Positions 36,787 to 48,700 of a DNA stretch of 64,000 nucleotides are shown here, in pieces. The notes beneath the pieces were generated by a model. The model saw only the letters and a list, made by a program, of their open reading frames with translations, did not search any database and had not been told where the DNA came from. The stretch spans positions 55,800 to 119,799 of the IMG/VR virus record IMGVR_UViG_3300033571_026375; one strand, 5' to 3'. Both the position numbers and the translations under genes were made by a program. This DNA comes from a virus. How positions within the stretch are numbered: the first letter of the stretch is position 1; every line of letters starts with the position of its first letter.

Positions 36787-39700
36787 TCATGTATCCTTCA
36801 ATATAAGTACGGTATCTGTGCCGGTGCTATCGGAAACCCTAATATGAAATGCTGATTGGTTACCCCAATCCACCGTATTAGGAATAGAAGATAAAGTAAT
36901 AATAGTAGTATTATTTATCGGATTAAATATATCTTTATCTTTATTTATAGGAAATCTTCTAAACCCACAGCGAACATAATTTTCAGTACCATCTAGGTCT
37001 ATTCTGACATCAATAGTTTCAGACAGAGCTGGCAGTCTGCCCCCATCTATCTCTAGGGTAACAGTCCAACTATTAGATGCTGAAGGCCAAGTAACAGAGG
37101 CCGACAGTATCTCTAATGGCTTACTAACCACCATAGGAATGTCTTTTTCATATTTTTTAGGAACAATATTTGTACTAATATTACTAAATATAGGCATATT
37201 TATATTTTCTTTAGTCATAATACGATAAAAATAGTTACCATATAAAATATTGGCTCTTCCAGAGATTTTGAAATCATAAACACCTTCTTGATCTGAAGAT
37301 ATATTATTTGGCATAATTTTAATATTATCTTCTATGATTTTGTATATATTTACATAATTGCCTATGTTGAAATTATTATATAGATTAGTGCTAATTATTA
37401 ATCCTGTATTATCTATGACGGCAATATAGGGCACTCCAGGAGAATCGATAGCATTTAATGATGTAGATCCACTAACAGAACTCATGGCTATATTATCATT
37501 AATTGATAGATTTAGATTATTATGATAAACAGTAACTAAATTATTAATAGTATCTATATCTTTAATTTGATTTAGAAATTTAATATCTATCATCAAAGCG
37601 CTCTGTCCTATATTAGTATAAATTTTATTATAGAATACAACATTATTTCCGACTATATTGGTTGAAGATAGCTCTGTTATAAATGAATCAACGACAGTTA
37701 TCTCGTTATTCCATTCTGTTTTGGTAATTGTTATATTTATTAGATTTCCCTCTAATAATACATTATTGATATTGCTAATTAAAACAGTTTGAGCCGAAGA
37801 GTTGTAACTACCTGTGGTTTTAAAATTATTTTTAGTATTTATAGACTCTAGTATAATGCCAGATATAATGGGAAGATAATTCTTAGCTAACCATGGAGAT
37901 CCTCCGCTAGTATAATATAATTCGTTATTAGAGCAGGTAGGAGGCTCTGGAAAACAAATATCGTGAGGAATGTATCCTCCGTATGCAGAACCATCTATGC
38001 CATAAATAGATGGACTAATATTATTAATAATATCTCCACTAACTATACTAATATATTCAGGTATGCAAGGGATAATAGGAGGTAATGATGATTGAGAAGG
38101 TTTTGTAACTGGTGTAGCGGTAGCCTTATGTACCCAGAAATATGTGGATGGGATAGCACCCGGCCTAGCCTGAACATTAAAGGTTGGAAAAGTAGAATTA
38201 GATGGTGATTCTATGTCTAATTTAAATACAGTGCCTGTGCCACGAGCGGCATTACCCAAAATAGCAGATGTTAAATTGATAGCCACTGGGCTAGTCAGGG
38301 ATATCGACTGAGAGCCGGATAATTCTGTTTGATTGGTATACATATTGGTCAATAAGTAGTTTGCTGTTCCATTACGCAGATTTTCTACGATGCCTCTTTC
38401 CAGCTGAGTATTACCAAATGATAGTCTAGTATCTAAAGCAAAAGACGAACCATCCCAACTAAAATTATTATTAGCCGCTGGTGGAGGATCCGTTATTTCC
38501 ACATACGGCCTCGGCAATACAACTCCGCTGATCCTTAAATATCCTGTTTCCCAGCAATTAGTATATGCTATATTGGTTCTAGTATTAGAAGAATCAATAT
38601 TTATAAAACGTAGACCTGTTAATCTAACATCATTCGACTTCCATGCTCCATTTGTGGGCAGATATCCGCTAAAACCGGGACTTAGATATCCTTTAATGCC
38701 CAGCTTATTGTTCAGTCCATCGTTTCCTATGGATCCATTACCCAATAAGCATCCAAAATTATATTGTATATCTCCATTAAATAAATTATTCAAGTCACTG
38801 ATATTTTCAAATTTATAATTTCCTACTACAATATCAACTAATCCGGTTCTGGGTTGAAAAGCTTCTTTTGTATTTACATACCACAGATTAGATGGAACTG
38901 GAGATCCAGGAAAACTCGAAGTAGTTTTCTTTAAAGAATATCTTCCATTATTCGAATTACTGACATCTTGATTTATTCTGATATAAACTTCATTCCCTAT
39001 CACAAGATCTTCTGACTGGATACCAAAATTATTAGTTTCATTCATCAGCAAAAATAGAAGTGAGTCTGGTTCTTCTTGTCCACTATATGGGATAATCTTA
39101 GTTGGACATGTATTATTAGGTAATATACTACGACATTCTAATTCATCAACAATAGGCTCTGGTTTCCATCTATACGTTCCCTGTAGTGGTAAAATTTGTA
39201 GTCCGGTAGATGGTGTAAATACCGGCTTATCACTATCGAAGTAAACTGCTATGCTAATGTTAGGATCATTGATAGAAACTGTCTGATTAAAAGTTAGAAC
39301 CTTAGATCCGCTATTATTTCTTGCGTCTACCACTGTAATGCCGAAAGTTTCATCGTATGCAGCACCATTGGGAGCAAAAGACAAAGGATATCCTTGGATA
39401 ATAACTTCTCCACTCTGTAAGTTATTATATAGCGGAGCGTTAAAAGGATTATCTAATAAATAAGATGGATAATTAATAGTATAGCTTAAGCCAGATGGTA
39501 AACTGCCGCTAATAATTATCCCAGTTAAACCAGTTGGCTGTGGACATTGTTCTCTTGCTTTGGGGCCGAATTTTAATTTACGAAAATAAAATGTATCACA
39601 CAGCGGCTTGAGTAATAGTTGCTCCTGAGGATCCTCTTTATCTTGTACAACGGGATCAGGATGAGGAATATCTATAGGAACATAAGTAAATAAAGTATCT

Positions 39701-42700
39701 ACAATATCTGGTGGTTCTATATATGGATTTTCTAATACCAAATTTGTATCTATGGCAGTAATCGTGAATGGTAATGATCCCAACAAGGAGCACGACGGCA
39801 CTCCAGAAAACTTAAAATGCCAAGTTTTAAGATTATCATTGAAAGATGGACTAGATGAAGACAAGCATGGATTTTGTAAATTCGGATCGATTACATCGCT
39901 ATATTTGGGATCTAAACGAGGGTCATATCCTGTGCAAAAAGTTGGAGTGTTTTGTAAAATAATAGTAGGAGGATGTAATGGTGACTCCAAACCAAAAATA
40001 GTATCAAATTCCAGTGTCCACGGCTCGTCACCTTGTTTAATAATAATTCCAGATTCTGGATTGGTATAATTTTTAATGCCACTAATTTTTATTGATTTTG
40101 CTTGATCAATAACAATATCTCTATTAGTATTTTGTAATTCTAGTAAATTAACTTTTGCCACAGCCGTAATCTTATCTGTAGCTATGCCTTTGCATTGAAG
40201 AGTGATAGAAGGATTAATAGATGTCTTATCTATTAAAATTCTAGAATCCCATTTCTGTACAAATTTATTACCTGTTCCAGCTACCTCCCAGATATTCAAA
40301 TCTTTATTATACTTTTTGTACATATTAGCATAGTTCATATCGATAGTATTTTCACCATCAAATGTAATATTCGGGTATACCCCACTATTTGGCTCCTTGA
40401 TATCAGCTTGAATAAAAAATTCATTGTTAGGAGTATTGTATAAATTAGGAAAAATATATTGTATAGAATTAGTGGGAATGTACTTGATATTGAATGAAGA
40501 ACGACTATAGCTCCCGTATGTATCATCAGCAAAAATATTCATAGTATATATACCGGTAGACGGAGCATATTTACCATATATGTCTGGCTTACCTTGCGCT
40601 GTTACGATCCACAGTTTATTAATATTATCATATCTATAAGACAAACTATAAGATAAATATCTGTGTGTTATAGTGCCAAAATTAGGAGTATTAAATAATG
40701 TTACTCTTGGAGGTAGATTGGGCCTATGTTTGCAAACTCCCTCTACTATAGCAAATTCGTATACCCACGGTTTATCAATTTCAAATTCGGGCACTGTATT
40801 GGTAAAAGTAGTATCTATAAGCAATGGTCTGAAAAAAGTAAAATTAGTCAAATAATTTTCTGAAGTATAAGTAGTCCAACTCGGATTGCCATTTGTATAT
40901 ATAGGTTGAGATACCGAGAAATTGACCAGTCTATCAGCAGCATAAGCTGTTTCTGATAAATACGATGTATTTCCGGTGTTAGTCGGCACATATTCTATGT
41001 TAAATCTGTTTAGGCCAGGATCAAAACCAGCAAAGATTCGTGTTGTTCCAAAATATACTCCTCCATTTACTGATGTGGTGATAGAAGAGTGTTGCTGATC
41101 CGTTTCGTAAACCGGCACCTGAAATGATATATTTTCATCTTTTGCTAAATTTATATATGTGTTAGTATTTAAATTATTAATATGTGGAGTATATGGAGGT
41201 CTATCATTTAAGCTAGATAATATATGTAAAGAACCACTACCCGAAGCTATTATTTGACCGCTATTAAAATCATTGACAATAACTATTGGATTCCAAATAC
41301 CAGTAGAAAATCCACCACCAGCTGGATAGCCTATAAGCTCTAGCTCAGAAGATGAATGTCTTACAAAATCATAACTGAAATCATTGGGTGATCCGTAAAC
41401 GAATAATCCTTGATCGTTAGGATTATTAACTCCTAAATCTATACCTTTAACATCAAAATATAGCTTCCAATAAGGAGAAGTTACTGATGCATACCCAGTA
41501 GGATAGGTAGGTACTATCATAGGTCTTTCAGTAATACTCAAATTAAGATATCTATAATCTGAACCAGTTTCATCAAAGACACCAATCGCTATAGGAAACA
41601 CCCCAGTATTTTTAAACGGATAGATATTGATGCCTATATTCCAGCCAGATGATGTATATCCATATAAACTATCAAAATATAGAAAACTATATTCCGCTAC
41701 TCCGCTAATAAATATCTTAGGAGTATTAATAGAAATATTGCTATTTAATGGAGGAGTACCTCCGCTGATCCTAACTCTCACTGTAAGCGCATCAGTATCA
41801 GTATAGGTCGACATATTATTAGTTACAGGATTAAATATAGCAAAATCTCTATTTTTTAATACCGACACATCACGAATGCCTATTTTGGGAATTTCTGGAT
41901 AATTGACAATATTACCAGATTGTAACGCAGAACCTATGGACACAGAGATGGGATAAGATGAAAATGCTGGTAATGTTTGAGGCAGATGGAAGATATGGTT
42001 CCATTTTTTAGTACTGTCGTCAAATGCATGTATAGTATGTTCCAGCAGATCAATATTATTTACATTAGAAAGCGTGGCAACATTTCTTATAAAGGCATTA
42101 TTTAAATTAGGATCCAGGTGGGGCTTGATATTAAAGTGACTATCTATTATGTAAACTAGACCAGAATTATTAATCAAACTAGTATCATATGGTATATCTA
42201 TAGATATTTTTTGATATGATAATTTATCTTTAATTTTATAAAGATTACTAGATGATGGCATACCATCAATAAAATCAAAATAATAATATTTATCAAATAA
42301 CATATAATCAGATATAGGAGTATTTTTATATCCAGATATTGATACACATAATCTTCCAGAGGTACACGATGAAGTACCATTATCTACTACAGAATATATA
42401 CCTGTAAATATAGGAGGAACAAGATGCCCATCAGTATCCTGGGGCCACCTAGCAGTAGAACCTCCATGAGACTGCACTATAAGATTGTTATAGTCTATTA
42501 AGTTAAACGATCCGGAATTATACCCTACAAAATCGATGTATCCAGATATAGGAGTTCGAGTGTTAATACCAGTAGAGAATACGTCTACATGTCTGTTTGT
42601 GTCTTCTAACAAAGCTTTGCTAGCATACATATATTGATTTGGAGGTATGGCGATCTTTCCGTCTATAGATATTCCTGTTATATGAGTGGTCTCATTGCTG

Positions 42701-45700
42701 TTATTTATTTTATTGATATGCGATCCACCAATAATATTTACATCATTAATTTTTTGTAATTTAATATGATCATTTTTATTAAGAAAACTTTTAATAGAAT
42801 CTAAGCGAGTTAACTGAATAATATTGCCATTATAAAATATATTATTATTTTTATTATATGGTTGATTAAGATTACAATATTTAACTGTAGTATTAATAGT
42901 TGGTAAAATATAAAATAAAGATTTATTTATCTCTTTATAAGAAGGAAAGTATGCTATGCCAGTATTAACTAGCGACGGATGATCTAGCTTAAGAGGTAAG
43001 GGATCAGCCGGATCTTGCATATATGCATATAAATAACAAGCATTATTACCAGAAGGCATATTATTAGGATCAATTCTCAACTGAATGATATCATATCTAT
43101 CAACTGGTATAGACCAATTAATATTTGAATCATAGCCTAGTGTTCCGGTATCTATCACAGGAGTTACGCCGGAAACAACACCTAATTTATTTAAATAATC
43201 GATGTGCAATTGATCAGCTAATTTTATTTGTGTGATAGAAAAATCTCCCATTGATCCGGACGTGCTCAATACTCCATAAAAATTTAGAGTATTAGGGTTA
43301 TGTCCAAGATATAAAAGTTCTACCATTCTCGTATTTGTGCTGGATCCGCTTGTATCTATAAAAATCTTATATGGCAAAGAAACAGTTCCTTTACCATAAA
43401 TACCACTAGATAACAAGTGATGAACAGGGAATCCAGAGGCATTAATCCTATAAAATTCTGTATACCCAATATCATCGGAGTCAACGATCTTGTGTGTTTT
43501 CACTCCGCTAAGTAGAATCGGAGATCCGGTAGATATTACACTAGAAAAACCCAGCCTGTCATCTAGAAGAATTCCAGTGGATGATAGAATATTATGATTA
43601 CGAGGAATAACTCCAGATAATTGATATCCGTTTTGAATACTTAACACCTGGTGACCAGATTGATTAGATATATTGTCTGTGTAGTTTAATAAATATCCGG
43701 TAGCAAGTCTATTTGCTAATTTAGACGAAATAGAACATGTCCCTGACACCGAATTACTGAATATATCACTATTGAAGGTTAGTCTTTCGATATTATCTGG
43801 AGCTAGAACTGTTAATGATCTTTCCATCAATATAAAATCTTGTTCCGGAGTGGGATCGGTATTTCTGATAGACATATTTTGTTGCAATACAGTGAAGCCT
43901 GTGTGGTAGACTTTAGACGTATCAAAAATCATATAAGGAGATAATGCAGCAAAATTGAATAGTTCAATATTGTCAAATACTTTTACAAGACCAGTAGGTA
44001 AATTTATAGCGAGTTCTTTTTTGTTCTTGTCAAATTCGAAAGTAGCATTATTATAGACTTGATCAAATAAATTTAAATTGGGTCTTATATCATATATCTT
44101 ATTATTATTATGAAATAAAGATCCTAAAAATGAACAACCATTGGTCAAATAGGATGCTCGTACAGCATGATTAAAATAATCAGGATAAATACTTTCTTTA
44201 AGAAGATAGCTTCTGTCATCCTTAACGTAGATTTTATTTCCGCTGATACTCTCTATATCAAAAAAGTTATTTTTTGGTAAGCGATTTTGATTTGAATTAT
44301 AGACAGTATCAAAAACTATGGGTATTCTATTTACTATTTTAGGACTATAGCTCTTACGATTATGATTACGATCTAGATTAACAGAAATATTACCGGAATG
44401 AACAATATTATATATGGATGGGTATAAAAATAAATTTTCTACAGAAAAAGCTTTGTCAGATAAAATATCGATATCGAAATAAGTATCTATTCTAGGCAAT
44501 TGAGGATTATACGCGGATGTGACCGGGTTATAGATCCTGAGATAATCGGTATTTCGTTCATCTAAATTAAATTCATCATTTATAGCACTAATAGAAATCT
44601 TAGAAGATGTTACATCCGTATAAAAAGTAACTAGTCCCGTAACATACTCTCCATTATCATTATAATTTTCTCTGATACCAAAGCCGTTAAAGCCTCCAGA
44701 TAATGAAGGTATCGGGCAAATACCTGTATAGGTAGTAAAGTTATAGGTCTGAAAAATTTCTGGAAAATAATGTCCAGAATCAGGAATATTACCAGAATAG
44801 CAAATCTTGCCATTTTGAGATATTCCGCTATAAGCAGAATCAAGTCTTATAGCATATTCATCTGTATAAAGTCTATACGGAATAAGCTTACCCCAGGTAT
44901 AGAAAAAGTTTGGTTCAGTAAATTTTAGACTTGTGGGTAATAGAGACAGTTGATCTTCATAATATCCCTGTTGACCATGACCTATTCTATTAGCAGATAA
45001 TGATGCTCTATTAGGATAATTAATTTTAATCTGATTATTTTTACCAGGAAATAGGATGTACGCCGTACCACTCTTAGCGCTAATGGCATAGTCGTGTACT
45101 ACAAGATCGTTATTTTCACAAAGAAGAGAGTCAATAGAAGAATCGAGAAAAATTTTGCCATTATCATTAAATATATTAATTGATTCCAAAATTTCATATC
45201 TATCAGATAACTCTATTCTTGATCCATGATGAGTTTTTGTATTAGAAATAATTCCATGGCCATCCTCTGTGATTAATAAACCATACTCATATGGGGCGCT
45301 ATCAATGTAGGCTCCAGCATAAATGCGTTGCTCTGTAATAAAATGAGCATTATCATCAGAACCTAATTTATCGACATATAAGACAGCATTATTAAGTTCT
45401 TTATCAAAATACCAGTAGTCATGAGCATAATTTAATTGATTGTTATCTCTAGTATAATCTATATTTGACTGTAATAATCCTATAGTATCATTACTGTAAT
45501 ATAATTGTTGTAATGGATTTAGCGGATAATTAGGACTCTTATTGTCTATAAAAGATCTATCAATATTGTTATGAAATTGTCGATAAATTTTTATAGGATC
45601 ATCAGAGTACCACACATAATCTACAATATTATCCGTTAATGAAAAATAAGCTTCATCATTTATATTCTCGTAATTTTCTGTTAATAATTCTATATTTGTA

Positions 45701-48700
45701 TAAGTGGGTGGATACGAAATACTCTCTAGGTTAGATATATTTTCGCTTTGTAGGTTCTGGAGAACATTATTTTCTGGCACCAAATTAGAATCTTCAGACT
45801 CTGTGAATAACCAAGAGTACATATTTTTGGTGGACCATGAAATATTTTTATATTCATGATAGTTAGTATATATTAATTTATCTACTTCATTCTCTGAACA
45901 TATATCATTAAATCGGTCTTCTTCCTCAATATAATAAGAAATTAAAAGTTCATTCATATTATGATTTATAACTTCATTATTCTCGGTCAAAATAAGCTCT
46001 ATATCTGAACCTCTTTTTTCTTGTAATAATCCATTCGTCAACGTGGCGCTATAATCATTAAATGAGCCGATTCTCATCCTAGAACCAAAAGACGGATTAA
46101 CATTCCTCATGGGTAATAACTGATTTGTAAATAATGTAGATACAGAATAATCAAAATTAGTATTATCAAAAATAATTTTGCCATTATTAATAGGTGTTCC
46201 GCTAAAAATAGTTGGCTTATATACATTTTTTACTTTATATCCAGATCCCAAAGTATTGTTAAGATTGTCTTTAAGAGATACATCAGAATAAATAGATAGA
46301 AACTCTGGAGATCCTGATATAGATGCTGGGATATAATGTTGTAAAATGGGCTTACATTTTGTGACGATATCGCTATTTTTATTCAAGATGCCGGAAAAAT
46401 TATTTTCTGCAGTCAAAAATGTTATGTATGGATTATATCCTCCGATATGACGCAATTCTCCAACAAGTGTAGCCGGAGGTGCGTTTTCCTCCAAATGATT
46501 TTGTGTAAGATAAATATTTTCTGTTCTTAGAATATTGCTCACGTCATAAGCGAAGACTTCCATGGTTGATACAGGATTATCGGCAACCTCGATAATAAAA
46601 TTATCTGTAATACTCAAGCCATCTTCGTCTGTAGCTATTAAATCTATAGAATAAGCTCCTATATCGCATATATCCGGCGTTCCGCTAAAACTAATAGTTT
46701 GGCTATTAAATACTAACCATCTTGGTAAGGAGTGTCCACCTTTTATCTCTGCGGAATATTTTAGTTCTCCATGATCTGAATCAGAAAAAGTATCACTAGG
46801 AACATTATATTCAAAAATATCATTAGCATAAATATTAAAATTACCAATAGGTTTAGCTACTAAAGGATTTTCTTGTTGATTCTGTATATAGATATAAAGA
46901 ATTTTTTCAAAATTAGGAGCAATATTATCTTTGTGTGATGATGCTTTAACTCTAATGGGAATTATATTATTAGTTTCATAATCAAAAGATGTATTAGTAT
47001 ATAAATAATATCTATTACCACTTTGTTGAATATTAAAAAATTTATTATTATCAGATAAATATCCGTTAGATAACTCAAATGACGGAGGATTGGATATAAA
47101 ATTGACAGGTTTATTTCCAGAATCAAAAATAGATATTCTGTGATAATTACTATCATCTTTCCATCTAATATAACAGCCACTATGTTTATTGAGATCAGAG
47201 TATGTAGAGCTATAACTACAATTATATGTATTTCTATGATATAAATTTAATGTTCCTGTATTATTATTAAAAACGGGTCTTACAGAAACAACGGAGCCAT
47301 CTGAAATATTAGTAATGTTGTATGGTATAGATATAGAAAATATAAAAGGATTATTGTTTGTGGCCACATTTGTTACATCATCTAAATCAAATATTCCATT
47401 TTGATCAATATCATCAACAGCTATCTCTATAGAATTATTTTGATTGCTGTATAAAAGAGCATCTTGGGGATTGATCACCGTGCCTGATCCGCCGTCATTT
47501 ACAAATGAAAATCTCGCATCAGGGAAAAACTGCGCAGTATTTGTGGCTTTTGCATCTTTGATATTTTGAAACTCAGAATTAATATAAAGACTATCGCATT
47601 CTTTATATACAAAAAAAGAGTAATTATCTAGAATAACACGAATATCTCCAGTAAATTGTTGTGGATTAGGACTATCTGAGTATAATGGATAGTTAATAAA
47701 TAATTTATTGCCACTAATAGATTGTATAATTCGATTATAGGCTATATTAGAATAAGGTTGTACAAGCTTAATATTCATATTATTTTTAGCAATTTGATCT
47801 ATTCTATAGCCGGCATTATTTACCGTACCGATGGGTAAAGTAATGATATTATTACTAATAGAAGCAATAAAATCAAATGCAAATAATTTATTATATTCAC
47901 TAGTATTTTGAATATAAATTTTAGTTTCGTTATTTAGTGTTTGTTTGACTCCTCTCCATTCTGGTGATGATACAAAAAAGGAGTCTTGACCACTTAGCAG
48001 AGCTTTATATCTCTTTTTGGGTAAAAAATATTTAGAGCTGCTTACAAATTCTATATCTACTTCTGAGTCTTGTACCACGCCATGATTTTTACTGTATATG
48101 GAGATATGAGGACTTGTAAACGACTGGGTAAAAATACCGCTATATCTAGGTTTAGATACATCTAGAATGAGATTACCATCAAAAGTTTTTTCGAATATGC
48201 CACTTATATGTACCTGTGTTGGAGTATACATATGATAAGTAGGTAAATGTCGAATAGATATATCAAGTTCTCTATTAGGAGCATCCAGACAATTTATATA
48301 TTGTCCGACTCGGGTTGGCGATTCTGGTCTTACTGGATTTGTATAGTTCCAAAAATGATAATGTCTACGTAGTTGAGAGTTATTAAATACTTGTATTTTA
48401 GTTCCGCTATTGGGAACAGTTGTACTATTTAGTATTTCTGTAATATTTAAAGGATTACGATAGGTTGCATTATTAATAATACCACTTTCAAAAAGAAAAT
48501 GTCCAACACCGCTACTTAGACCTTTATTAATTAATAGTTCTATATTGAATGCTATAGTTTTATCTTTAGGTAAATTAATAATAGGTGTCATAGAGCGCCA
48601 ATTACCATCCGTCTCTGTGCCCCTTAAATAAGCTGCAACAGTTGAATACTGTCCGTGTTCCAAAATTTGATTACCAGAACCCACTGTTCTAAAAGCTCCA

